Notes: generated by a model from the letters alone, not told the origin. 64,000 nt of DNA from Chiridota heheva (GCA_020152595.1 JAIGNY010003771.1:445001-509000); one strand, 5' to 3'. Shown: positions 11,180 through 21,999, counted from the first letter of the stretch. Numbers and translations are program-made.

Positions 11180-12660
11180 AGCCAAAAGATTACTTTCACA
11201 GGTCTATACGGGTCCATTGTGCAGCCCCGTACAGGTCCATACTTCTCCATAAAACGGATTCAGAGCTCCATACGGGTCCGTGCCACGGTTTTATGGGTCC
11301 ATTGAACGCCCCCGTAGGGGTCCATATGGCTCCATAGCTAAGCTTTACCGGTCCATACGGCTCCATTGTACAGCTCCGTACAAGTCCATATGGTATCTTA
11401 GCTAAGCTTTACAGGTTTTTACGGCTCCGTGGAACGGGTCCTTACTGCCCCACAGGATCTGCATGGGGTAATGTACAGCATACAGTAAAGCAGGAATAGA
11501 TCAAACTCTATAGGAAGTGTAGCTATATGGAAGCTAATTTCTTCTTGTGCCAGTAGCCATTAGCTACATACTTCCGTGGCTGTTATTCTTATTGGGACGC
11601 ATACTGAGTACGGCGGTGGCCCCCACACGTATTCACGAGCTTTGTAGCTCCGTGGTGAATAGAAGCAAACGGAGTTAACGGCTCGTATAGTTTACGTAGT
11701 TCGTTAACACTATTGTATATCCATGCAGCTCCATAATACTGATAGCTATTCGGATAAGGATGGGTATTGAGTACGGCAGTAGTCCCACTCATGTAGCAAA
11801 GAGCTTTGTAGCTCCTTGGTGAATAGAAGTACACTGGGTTGACTGCTTGTATAGCGTATGTACCACGTTGATGCTACCATAGATCCATACAGCTCCTTGA
11901 AACTTAACAGAGATGCGTACTGAGTACGGTGGTACTCCCCCTCACGTAGCCACTCGCTTCGTAGCTCCATGGTGAATAGAAATTAACTGACTTAACGGCT
12001 TACATAGCATACGCAGTATGTTAACACTATCGTGAATTCAACCCCAGTGATTGGGTCAATGGCTCGTACGGTATGCGTAGTACGTTAACACCCTTACAAA
12101 ATCAACTCCACGTAAGTTAGTTTTGTGGCTTAGGTGGCCGCTTGTTATACAGTCCCAGGTTCGTGGTAGCTGTTAAAGGCAAAGTATAGTTTATGCTATA
12201 CGTTAACGCCTTCATAAAGTAGCTTCATAGGCTCCCTGCTTCACAGCATGTTAGTTAGTACAGCGTATGGTATCAGTTTTCTCTACATATGTAGCCATCT
12301 GCCCCGCAGTCCCATGGTTGTAACAACTTTCAGAAGTTAATGGTCCGTATAGCATACACTGTTAAGTTGTTGATATGAGTAGGCAGCGGCAACGCGGTTC
12401 TACAGCTGCAACAGCCTGTTCTAAGTTGACAGCGCATATAGTATACACAGGATGTAAACATCTTATTACAATAACTTAATAAGGTTTATAGCCAACGTCA
12501 ACGTTAACTTCCTGTATAGCATACGCAGTACGTTAATGAGATGCTAAAACAGATTAACGAAGTCTATAACGGACGAACTTTAGCCACTGGCTCCTCCGCA
12601 GTTCCACGGTTGCAACAATCAGTTCAACGTTAATGGCCCATATAGTATACGCCTAACAGC
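11180..12660. repeat. GC-richer tandem and inverted repeat block inside the DIRS element
   Basis: From 11185 to 11460 the words 'ggtccatacgg', 'ctccat' and 'cagctccgtac' recur in both orientations. From 11595 a unit of 150-163 bp starting 'actgagtacgg' repeats at about 11602, 11765 and 11916, each holding 'tagctcc.tggtgaatagaa'. A second word, roughly GTTAAC, 'gtatagc.tacg' and 'gtacGTTAAC', recurs at about 11675, 12060, 12190, 12340, 12430, 12505 and 12635. No protein-coding reading is convincing; several minus-strand frames merely translate the repeats. Confidence 0.75.
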
Positions 12661-12664
12661 TTCT

Positions 12665-14858
12665 ACGGCAGGGTGGGCAAGTCTCCCATATCCCATCTCT
12701 CCTGGAATGGTAAACTTCTCACCTCAAAAAAGGACATCGCTAATCACCTCACTGCCTCTTTCAGGAACATCTTGTCTTTGGCCAACTACCCCAATGCTTT
12801 CAAAACCAAAAAAGCTTGCGATGAAGCCTGGAGTATCAACTTTCCCTCTGACAACCCCCGAGAGCTACAACACCCCTCTCACCCTTTCTGAATTAAACCA
12901 AGCCATCCACGATGCTGAAGGCCCAGATAACATCCCCTACTAGTTCTTAAAACACCTCTCCAACAAGGCATCTCTCCAACAAGGCCACCACTACCCTACT
13001 CACCATCCTCAACCACATTTGGTCCTCACACTCCTTTCCCCCTATTTGGAGGACAGCTATTGTCATGCCCGTCCCTAAATCGGGGAAGGACAGTACCGAC
13101 CCCTCTAGCTACCACCCCATCATCCTCACCTACTGTCCCTGTACAATTATGGAAAGGATCATTAATTAGAGACTGAACTGGTTCTTTGAGACCAACAGAA
13201 TTCTCTCCCCTCACCAAAGCGGCTTCCAGAAACGTTGCAATACCCTAGACCAGTTAAATGTGCTCGACACTGCTATCCAGAAATCCTTTGCAAAAAAGGA
13301 ACAACTCATTGCCATCTTTTTCAACCTTGGGAAAGCTTTCGACACTACTTGGAAATACGGCATTATCCGCAAATTTTACACCATCGGCCACCTCCCCATC
13401 TTTATTCAAAACTTCCTCTTACCCAGGCAGTTCCAAGTTCCTTTGTCTGGGTGCCTACAGGACCTCACCAATCACCAGCCTTCATGTTGAAGCCAACGAA
13501 CCCCCCTTTCTGCTAAGGTGTAGAAAGCTTAGTCTCTCCTATGCTTTTAGAGTCCTAACCAGCAGCCAGAACCCTGTTTACAACCTCATTAGGTACCCCA
13601 ATTTCTCCACCCTCTTTAATAGGACTAAAGCTCTATCCCCTCCCCTTTAGCTTACGCATTAAATCAGACCTCCACCATCTTGGCATCAACCCCGTCACTT
13701 TTGGCACCTTCTCCTGCCCACTTTTCCTCCTTGGGTCACCCCTCCCTTCTATCCACCTGGGCCTCTCCACTCATCACAAAACCCAAACCTATCCTAACCT
13801 CCTCATCAATCTTCACAACCAAATCAAAGACCAACTCTCAAACTACACCTCCATCTATACTGATGGCTCTAAGGAAGGCGACAAGACAGCTGCTGCTGCC
13901 TTCATCCAAGACATCAACCTGAGTAGCAGGCTTTCCGACTCGTCCATCTTTTCAGCCGAGGCAAAGGCCATCTTCCTCGCCCTCAACTTGATTGAGTACT
14001 CTCTGCTTAGCCACTTTGCCATCTTCTCCGACTCCAAGGCTGTCCTTACTTCTTTACTCAAATCTTAAATGGGATAACCTCACATCCCACCTCCTCCTCC
14101 GGAAACTCCTTTCGCCCACCCTCTGCAGGAAAAGTATTATTTTCTTCTGGGTTACCCAGCCATGTTGGCATCCCTGGCAATGACAAAAGTGATGCAACCC
14201 TAAGCTTGCCTTCAACCTCCCCCTACCCCATTTATTGAAACCTTTGCTGCCATCAAACTGCTTATCGCTTCCCTTGTTCGTGACTACTGGCAAACCTCAT
14301 GGGACTCCCGAATTGATAAAAAACTCCATGTCATCCAGCCCACCATTCCGATCAAACACACCATCAACAACCTCTCTCGTGTAGACAACATTCATATTAC
14401 CCGTCTTAGAATAGGTCACACCCACCTCACTCACTCCCACCTCCTTATTGGATCCCCCCACCCCTCTGCAACAATTGCCATTGCACCCTCACAGTCTATC
14501 ACGTTCTCCTTGCTTGTCCCCTGTACATCCTTCCTAGAGCTACCCTCGCTCCCCACAACTCAATTGCCGAGCTTTTCCAGAAAAATCCTCCGGATAAAAT
14601 TATCTCCTTCCTTCATCATGCTTCTCTCTACAACCATATTTATTCCTCCTCTCCCACCCTCCTCTCTCTCTACTGTGTTTTATTTTCGCCCATGCACTTC
14701 TCTCGATCACAACTTTCTGACTTTTAGTTCTTGTATTGCTCTCATTCTCCCCCTGTTTTCTTTCCTTCCTACCTCTAAAATGGTATAACCTCTCAGGCAC
14801 AATTTAGCCCTCGTTGTCATGGTGCCGTTTAGCCCTCATCAACCAAACAAACAAACTT
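12665..14858 (+). mobile_element. I-group non-LTR retrotransposon (RT + RNase H), 5'-truncated and broken
   Basis: The copy begins in the linker before the reverse transcriptase and ends in a (CAAA)n-like tail at about 14842-14858. The RT region (about 12890-13480) holds segments matching 'W..A.V.P.PK.GKD...PSSYRPI', 'ILSPHQSGF' and 'GKAFDTTWKYGI', where LGKAFD replaces the usual DL.KAFD. An RNase H domain follows at about 13845-14065, with 'YTDGSK', 'FSAEAKAIFLAL' and 'IFSDSKAVL'. The C-terminal 'RLRIGHTHLTH' Cys/His segment lies at about 14405. The RT-RNase H order places it in the I superfamily (I or Nimb-like). At least five frameshifts or stops break it. Confidence 0.85.
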
Positions 14859-14859
14859 C

Positions 14860-15300
14860 CCCACCTCCTCCTCCACCATGCTCAGCAGCTTTCCATACGG
14901 GCCTCCTCCATGGGTTTCACCAATGTCCAGCATTTCGCTCACTTCTCTGCCCCGGTCCTCTTCACAGCGGAGCAGGCCCCATAGTGGGGTTCGTGAAAGA
15001 AGCAGGAAGCGCAAACGAAGAGGAAGGTTTCCATCCTTCCCTTACTTCTTTTTATCTTCCTTCCCACCTGAGCCCATAGGAAGAACAATAGAGTTAACCC
15101 ATGGGAGGATGTTTCCTGCCTTCATGGACTCCTTAAAATCCAGGCTTCAGTCTTGGGTTACACAGGCCATGGAAGAGAGGCTGCTGCCTTCCACGCAGCA
15201 CCAGCCAGCAGCAACCGATGCGTACATTCAACGATTCCCCGACTATGCGAGTTGTGGGGATGATGTCTTTGAAATCTTCCCTTTGGGCTGAAGATGGTCT
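14860..15300 (+). pseudogene. Gag-like segment of the DIRS element
   Basis: A 137-codon frame (14878-15291) starts at an ATG directly after the nested LINE and is rich in Pro, Ser and Arg, with a basic run 'RKRKRRGR'. Position before the RT and composition fit a DIRS gag or linker. No conserved motif fixes it, and the ATG may not be the real start because the LINE insertion cut the element here. Confidence 0.4.
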
Positions 15301-15439
15301 CACAGACGACCAGGGTCTCCCCTTTGAGACGCCAGTCATCTCCAGAGTTGCGGACCACTCTTTTGAGAAGAGGGACCCTCCCACCATGCCATTCCAGTGG
15401 CCTTGTGTATTATTACTTTTAATACACAAGGCCACTTAT

Positions 15440-16345
15440 GGCTGACAGAGGAAAAAGTGCTAGCTGTAAAGGTGATAGCGAATTTCCTCCTCTCACAGCA
15501 AACATCTCTGGCAAGAGACTGGCTGATGCTCATAGGCCGTTAAGCCAGTGTGGTGGATGTAGTCCCCATGTGCAAGTTTCACATGAGAGACCTACGTTTC
15601 CTTATGCTAGACCTTCTGTGGTCCCATCCAGGACACCTCAGTACCCCCGCTCCATACCTTCAGTGGGAACGGTGGCCCCCGATGTCTCTAGTGGTGGTGT
15701 GACCATTTCCACCTGTCGTGAGGAGCAAACTTCCACCTGTCAGACCTTCACCGTCAGTTGTGACGGATGCATCTTGGATGGGGTGGGGAGCACATTTAAC
15801 GTGGACCCCTATTGCAGAAACCCTGGCAAGTACTTGGTATATTCAACACATCATTATGCTGAAATCCCGGCAGTATGCCGGGGACTTCTACATTTTTTAC
15901 TTCAAGTACTGAGCAAACAGCTCAGATATGCACTGACTTAGCACCACTGTTGTGATCTCTCTCTCTTTCAGACAGGGAGGAACAAAGTCCAGGAGTTTCT
16001 GGAGTCCTTCCCCTCATGATCACGGATCTGTCGTCTCACCTTCGTGGAACATCCACAGGATGGGCGTGTTTACCACAGGTGACCAGAGCGATCTGGACAA
16101 CATTCGGCCTCCCGGACATAGGGCTGTCCGTGTCCGTGATGATCGCAAGCTACCGATTCTCTGTGTCCTGACTCCCGACCCGTGGGTATCAGAGTTGACG
16201 CACTTACAATGAAAGGGACTCACTACATGGGTTACGCCTTTCCGCCGTTCAGCATTAGTTCCGAGGGTACTAAGCAGGGCAATGTACGGCTGGGAGCACC
16301 CATTTGGCCTAGCCAACTGCAGTTCTTTCAGCTGCTCAAACATAT
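15440..16345 (+). pseudogene. DIRS reverse transcriptase / RNase H remnant
   Basis: After loss of the RT palm, the frame shows the DIRS connection region ('ARDWLMLIG', then 'VPMCKFHMRDL') at about 15505-15600 and an RNase H start 'VTDASWMGWGAHL' at 15759-15797. From about 15960 it continues with a segment like 'FRQGGTKSRS'. The 'P(I/V)(L)C....PDPW...LT' and 'YAFPPF' region at about 16150-16250 is typical of the RNase H to methylase/recombinase spacer of DIRS and Ngaro elements. At least three frame changes are needed. The polymerase YxDD box is missing, suggesting a deletion around 15300-15440. Confidence 0.72.
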
Positions 16346-16869
16346 TGCAGGCTTCCGGTATGAGCTTTTAGTCAGAGACAATTTATGTTCCAAAACTCAG
16401 GTAAACTGCACCACAGTCCCAGAGCACTTCATTTGCCTTTGTGGCCTTTGTCCGCCAATCCTTAGTGTAGCAAGGCTTTTCTGAGAAGTCGGTGATCCCC
16501 CCCCCCGTCCTTTGTCTTGCGGATGTTTTCTCATGGACTCAAGGATAGCTGTAGCAGCCATCCATTGAGGCTTCCCACTATGGTTGACGGTCACAGATGT
16601 GCGACGTGGGGAAGTTAGCCAAAAAAATCATTGTTTAAAGACCTTCTCCCAAGATTCTTGCATCCCTGCAGGTCGTGCAAGTTGTCTTAGGTATGCTGGT
16701 GAAAGCTCTGCTCGAGCCACCCCCACGTGCCCACTTAGGGAGTTGACGCTTGAAAGATTTCTGCTTTCCGCGGACTCGACTAAGGATAGGGGTGCTATTG
16801 GTGCGCCTTCTCCCAATGAAGGTCATTTTCATTTTTCTCCCGGAGCCAATACCGTCGCTTTCCTCACCT

Positions 16870-17180
16870 TCAGACCCATCTGAAACTGGATATGGTGCCC
16901 CGTCTGGCGTCTTTAGAATTGTTTTAAAAGTATGCAGTCAATGCTCGGCATTATAAAAGCATTCTTCGTTTTGTTACGGAGATCTCATCATACTGTGTCA
17001 CGAGACACTATCTCACAATGGATTGTCCAAACCAATTTCTTAAAGTGGTTGGCATTGTTTATGGAACAGCCAAGGTATGCATTCAGGTTGGAGGCATAGC
17101 CTCTGACATGGGATAATTCGTGCAGCCGTTGGGAAAACGCCTGTCGCATTTATTCCCTTGTTTTTGCTTGACTTACTTTA
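16870..17180 (+). pseudogene. DIRS tyrosine recombinase remnant
   Basis: At 16981-17046 the translation reads 'SHHTVSRDTISQWIVQTN', the conserved segment preceding the HxxR box in DIRS/Ngaro/Crypton tyrosine recombinases ('vsrdTisrWi'). A degenerate 'HAFRLEA' at about 17078 stands where AHS(T/V)R is expected. Upstream and downstream boxes, including the nucleophilic Tyr, are not readable. The domain replaces the integrase of LTR elements and is the main reason for the DIRS call. Confidence 0.68.
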
Positions 17181-17654
17181 CAAAGTTTGTGTTGCCCCAC
17201 CAACCTTTGCTTTAGCAAAATTGCACTCTAACTAATTTTTTCCTTGGTTCGGGAATTCCTCAAGTTGTCTTGGCTAACACACGCTTCGTTTTCAATCATG
17301 TATTTACTAAACAGTGCCGTCTCATGGACGAACTTGGTGAGTTTCGTTGCGTTATCTTAGACACTGCTATGGTATTTATACAGTGTCCGAATGCTCTTTT
17401 TATTGGTAGTTTTTTTAGTTACTAACTCAGGTTCATGTGGCGATTGCCACAATTACTGCTAACGGGTAGTAACCTGTTTGGCTTGACTGTAACTAGGAGT
17501 AATTTACTATTGTTTAGTAATTCCTTTCCAGAGGTTTTTTGTCCTTAAGAGGATAAGGAAACTAGTCCTTTAAATAGGGAAACTAGTTCGAGTATTAGGA
17601 CCAGCCTTTTGTAGGCTTTAACCTGAACTCCCTTCCTTCCGATCCGCGGTTGCA

Positions 17655-17976
17655 ATCTTATTGCATATTTATAGCATGGAAGGTAAGATAGAACTTAAAG
17701 TAAATTTACCCCACTCTTTGTAGTGGGGATATTTACGAGAGTTATACTTACCTTCTATGCATCCCGTCCCACTTCTCCTCTTGTTCAGGCCGCGGTGTAA
17801 TGTTAAGTGAGGGTTAGTAAAGGTATTACGGAGGTCAGGGCTGGGCTGGTAACTACGTTTTTAGTTCGGTTAGAAGTGCGTTAGAGTCAGGTCATGGACA
17901 AGATTGCATATTTATAGCATGGAAGGTAAGTATAACTCTCATAAATATCCCCGCTACGGGAAGCAGGGTAAATTTA
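17655..17976. repeat. Right end of the DIRS element: direct plus inverted repeats
   Basis: 'attgcatatttatagcatgg' occurs twice in direct orientation, near 17659 and 17907. Bases about 17697-17755 are the reverse complement of about 17925-17976; both carry 'gtaagtataactctc' with 'aaatatcccc', in opposite orientation. The left terminus at 9509 combines both right-end pieces in inverted orientation. Confidence 0.78.
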
Positions 17977-18340
17977 TTGAATTATTTGATAACCAGGTTT
18001 CTGTGATTGCTGCAATATTGTCATCCAAACAGCATAAACTTTGTCTAATTTATTGTTCAAAAATCGAACTTTCATGAGAGCCACAGTTGATTTTCTTTCC
18101 TTGTGATAATGAATATTATCTATTGTTAGTTGTCTTAAATTTAAAAAATTAAGCTTTTGCTTGGTTTTAGATATGGTTAAACTCCTGTGATTAATAATAA
18201 CTGGTATGTAATGCTGTCCGAAATCCCTTTTTGACTTCCCTCTATGATACCATTCATGTATTCCCAGCATCTTAAGATGTTTAAAAAGCTGAGGTGGTAA
18301 CAATGTGTTGCTTGTTATACCCATGTGTTGCTAGTTACCA
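17977..18340 (-). pseudogene. LINE ORF2 5' fragment (right part, split by the DIRS element)
   Basis: A 116-codon minus-strand frame (18324-17974) contains 'LGIHEWYHRG' and 'YIPVIINHR'. It then reads 'STVALMKVRFLNNKLDKV', a degenerate form of the 'LN..LLN.RSL.NK...(L/I)' opening of CR1/L2/Rex-type endonucleases. The frame runs to 'KPGYQIIQ' exactly at the DIRS end; the continuation is at 9508-9440. This copy predates the DIRS insertion. Confidence 0.62.
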
Positions 18341-18722
18341 TCATTACAAGTACACATCAAACTACTGGATTAAAACTTCATCATACAAAAAAGCTAAGTG
18401 AATGAAAACATAATAAAACAAATCTTGAAAATGTAGAATTTGAGCAGTCTGTAATTTCTCCATTGCTTATTTTTTTGCAGAAAAACATGTTCATTTGTAC
18501 TGATATGATACCCATTCACAACACTGCATTAAGGTTGACAAGAAGAATGTACTGTCAAGTCCCTCAACATTTTAGTATTTCCTTTTCCCATTTCATGTGT
18601 ACTTCTTGTAAATCTTACTTAAAACTGTTCAGATTAAAACAGAACAGTGATTTTAGTTTTGAAAATAAAAAAATAAATGAAAAAACCCGGTAGTTTGCTG
18701 TGTACTTGTAATGATGGTAAAC
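18329..18722. repeat. Inverted pair of about 40 bp around an AT-rich spacer
   Basis: 'tcattacaagtacacatcaa' with flanks at 18329-18370 is the reverse complement of 'gtgtacttgtaatgatgg' with flanks at 18684-18722. The first arm lies just upstream of the LINE fragment's coding part, so the second arm may be a 5' scrap of a second LINE copy in the opposite direction. Confidence 0.65.
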
Positions 18723-18724
18723 TC

Positions 18725-19665
18725 TTTGTCATTGCATTTTTTACACACAATATCTTGAATGCTGTGTGTCTATTTCTTGGGAAAAGAGGGGAGGGGTTAC
18801 TCAAATTGATATTATTTATATACATTTTCACGGACACTCAGACAATTGCTTACATAATTTTTGTTTATCCCTCCACCTAGTAAAAATTAAAAAGAAAGAA
18901 ATGTTCAACTATGCAAATTAAAATGGTGGAAAATATTGCTTATCACTGTAAGGCTGTTAGTCTTGTTTCTAGAATGCAAACTTGACAAAGTGAATACAAT
19001 TTTAAAGTACGGTATGGCACAGTAGTTGACAGCTTCAAGGGTCCTGACCAACCCATTTACAAAAATATCACATGAGTTATAAGTTTATGGGAAGAAAGTA
19101 TTCTTAGAAAATAAATTTTCATATCTACGAGTATGAGGAGGTATCAGCATTTCCATTTGCACAAAATGAATACCACTATAAACAAAAAATTGATTTAATA
19201 TAGTCTACAAAACAAAATCAAGATAAAGTCAGTAAATAAATACCAGTAAAAAAAAAATGTAAATTCTTTACATCCATAAAAAAATTACCTAAGTCCTGAG
19301 AGTCAATAATAAATACCAGTAAAAATTGTAGTTTAATTTAACTCTACAAATCAATCCAACAAAATCTAATTTTATATGCATGCCAATTCCCGCCGTACAT
19401 CTGACGACACTTCAACATTAAAGAGTCTTCAGATTCGTTTTCCCGAATTGAAAAAAAAGCCATTAAATTGATGTGTACTAATAGTTTTTCAATTTCTCGA
19501 AATGAACTCTGTACATGCCGCATGTACAGTGCAAAAATAATTGTACAGTGTTATTGACAGGGTGTGTGGGCCATAATGGGTGAATTATTGGTGACCTTGG
19601 GATGTTGTATTTTGCTACATGTTGAAAATCAGAACATCACTGATATGAGGGCATGAATCTTTCAT
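18725..19665. other. AT-rich intronic stretch, nothing recognised
   Basis: Only short frames and A/T runs are seen between the LINE fragment and the SINE. No repeat longer than a few tens of bases stands out. Confidence 0.5.
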
Positions 19666-19670
19666 GGAAT

Positions 19671-20125
19671 GATAGGTAGCTCAGTTGGTAGAGCGCATGA
19701 CTAAGACACTGGAGGTTCCAGGTTTGAGTCTCACGAGATAAAACTAGGAGATATTTCCACAGCTATGCAGACAGATACGCCAGACATTTAGGGCAGTAGT
19801 ATGTTGTCTGCGGCAACTACCCCTCATCTGACTGTTGCGAGAAGTGGACCAGTGGTTGAATGGCACTCACAGTCCATCGGATGAGGATGTTAAATGGCTG
19901 TTCCGATGGCAAGAGAGTCGCTCTGCCTGGTTCTCTGAACACTATTCGTAAAGAGAAGCTTAAAAGCGTGGTGTTCATTTCGCTTCCTGTTCCGGTCCAG
20001 TCAAGTTTATGGCACTGATATCAAATTGCTGCCTCATAATTTGACAGGAGCACAACATGTATGGCGCTCCTGACAGCTATGAAGTTAGTTATAACTAGTG
20101 CCTTATAAATGTCAGACATTATCAC
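19671..20125 (+). mobile_element. tRNA-derived SINE, probably Nin-DC type
   Basis: The head is a decayed tRNA with A box 'tagctcagttggtagagcg' (19677-19695) and B box 'ggtttgagtct' (19721-19731), spaced as in RNA polymerase III internal promoters. Further on, 'ccatcggatgaggatgttaa' at about 19876 and 'cgtaaagagaagc' at about 19949 resemble the Nin-DC core ('gatgagacgttaaa...gtaaagagcaggc') of marine-invertebrate SINEs. The 3' end near 20095-20125 ('gtgccttataaatg') is LINE-tail-like. It is a retrotransposon, not a working tRNA: extra bases and mispairs disrupt the acceptor stem. Confidence 0.72.
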
Positions 20126-21139
20126 TATTTGACATTATTGATGAGAGAATCATGAGAGTTTATTACAAGGATGACATGGTAAATAATTAAATAGATCTTT
20201 ACACTTGTAGATTATGTAACATCACTGAAACTTTTGCTTCCGATGGCTACCAACTTATTTCCTTACCTTGTAAACACGAAAAACTTAGTCCTCCATATCA
20301 AGGTGAATCCAAATCAAGTGATGATATCACTGAGTAAAACTTATTGCTAGAAATGTGTCACAAACGTTATTTTCTCAAAGTTTTGGCTCCGTGGTCTTTT
20401 ACAGTGAAATTCCAGCATAGAACTGAATTTTCTACGCTAAGCATTGATATTATTTATTATTATTTATTATTTATATCGTTTATGCAAGTACACACAAGTT
20501 TTAGAAAGCAATACGAGCGAGAAAATTTCTCGGGCATATATAAAGCGCAGAAATTGGATTGCACTGTTTGAGCGATGCATTTCCAACGCGTATAACACCA
20601 TATGCATACGTATACGCCACAGGGGTAAAATCACCTTCCACCAACCCACCAAGTAACATTAGCCACCAAGTGCCAACCTAATATCACGTACTGTTTTCCC
20701 AGGAGGCGCAACACAAAATTTATTATTCTAATCAAGTATTTGACCTCTGACCTTTGTCTGGGACATAAGTTTACATTACCCCACACCATGCCAACTAGTT
20801 TCAACTTGAGAGCTTTTATGGTTTTCTCGGGAGACACAACACAAAATGTGTACACACACATACCCACACACAAAAGTGTGTACAATACTTTATTGCCATA
20901 TATACTATTTGCTGCGATAAGATATGTACAAGAAATATGAGTGTCTGATGTAATTACTATAGTCTCATACCAGTCAATTGAACAAGTTTTGTTACACTGT
21001 ATTGTGTCCTTAGAGATATGAATTCTTTCTTCACCAGTGTATTCCTTGCATCATCCTTTATTGTACAGGATAAACATGCTTGATCACAGAATCTAAAATT
21101 GAAATGAAATTTACATTTTTTTTCCTTCTCATATTGTAG

Positions 21140-21285
21140 ATCCAGGGACCGACACTCAAGAAGTGTTGAACATTGCATCTGAAAGAGTCCGTAATAAGTT
21201 CAACATAGTGTACTCAACCATTCAGGTTGAAGACTATCAAGAGGAAGTGATGTCACAGTGCTCGCAATGTCAGGGACCTTGTTGA
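21140..21285 (+). CDS. SLC30A: Zinc transporter (ZnT2/3/8-like), terminal exon with stop
   Basis: The last exon follows a 'tcatattgtag' acceptor and completes a split Asp codon. It encodes DPGTDTQEVLNIASERV, then an 'FNIVYSTIQVEDYQEE' strand, and ends in CSQCQGPC before TGA at 21283-21285. In vertebrate ZnT2/3/8 the same place reads '...TIQVE.Y......C..CQ.P', so both the Ile-Gln-Val/Ile-Glu strand and the terminal Cys-x-x-Cys are conserved. The protein therefore ends with a potential metal-binding cysteine cluster, here with an extra final Cys. Candidate AATAAA signals occur downstream near 22280 and 22527; which one is used cannot be told. Confidence 0.9.
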
Positions 21286-21694
21286 GGTAGCTTTGAAAGG
21301 GCTCGGGATAGATTTGGGATTTAAACTTTAAGTAGGCTTTATAATTTGGGAATGAACTTATTTTCAAAAACATAATCAAAAGATTACCATATAAAGATTT
21401 ACCTGAAGAAAGTGGAGTTCGGCATGTTTAAATATTATATTGCAGGAATCGGAAGAATTGATTAAAACTATTATAATGGGGATGTTATGTGCAGGGAGAC
21501 CAAAATGAATGGCCATGAGAATGGTTTTAACATATTTGTGGTTTTTCCTCAAAACTTGAGCTATTATATATGGCATTACAACAGATTTTTAGTGGGATCT
21601 GGTGTCTGGATTAAAGGATATTTAGATTTTTTTCCTAATAAGGTTCCTTCTTTATATCTGAATAAGAACTTGAAGGGTCACTCAACCTTTACTT

Positions 21695-21895
21695 GACACA
21701 TGTGTTGATCTGATATGGCAGCCATGCTGGCATAGCTGCCTGGCATCTAGCCGCCATGCCTAACAGCCATGTCTGGCAGGCATGGTGGGCAGGCATGGCT
21801 GGCATGGCCGTCAGGCATCTGGCTGCCATGCCTAACAGCCATGCCTTACAGCTATGTTTGGCAGGCATGGCTGCCAGGCAGTAAGAGGAAGGGGG
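21695..21895. repeat. GC-rich block of interleaved GGCAGGCATGGC / GCCATGCC words
   Basis: About 190 bases with much higher GC than the surroundings. They are built from 'ggcaggcatggc', 'gccatgcctaacagccatg' and 'ggcatctggc', in both orientations and partly in tandem of roughly 80-90 bp. The words are mutually complementary, so strong secondary structure is likely. It lies about 400 bp after the zinc-transporter stop. A minus-strand Ala/Met/Pro-rich frame is an artefact. Confidence 0.8.
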
Positions 21896-21999
21896 TTGCA
21901 TTGTTAAAAGTAACATCATTTTGTTTTGGGTGAATTTTTCAAGTGCAATGTAACAATTTGTTGTGTGATAAATGATATAATTGGTCTTGTTTGCTCTTT

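Larger units (their letters stand above)
9509..17976 (+). mobile_element. DIRS-type tyrosine-recombinase retrotransposon, degenerate, with nested LINE
   Basis: The element is bounded by inverted termini. Bases 9509-9653 are the reverse complement of parts of 17655-17700 and 17815-17930; shared marks include 'gcatatttatagcatggaag' and 'ggtcatggac'. Inside, in order, are a possible gag start (ATGGCTGAGGAGCC at 10113), a repeat-rich block (10579-12660), an I-group LINE (12665-14858), a Pro-rich gag-like segment (14860-15291), RT-RNase H remains (15440-16340) and tyrosine-recombinase remains (16870-17180). Without the LINE the length is about 6.3 kb, near the usual DIRS size. No integrase and no LTR are seen, which agrees with the DIRS class. 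Many stops and frameshifts show that it is dead. Confidence 0.72.

Noticed and set aside
11589-11970. Minus-strand frames with repeated 'RTQYAS' words
   Set aside because: They follow the 150-163-bp DNA repeat and lack any domain; unit length changes shift the frame.
19671-19745. Possible functional tRNA gene
   Set aside because: A and B boxes are present, but the stems do not pair and SINE body sequence follows directly.
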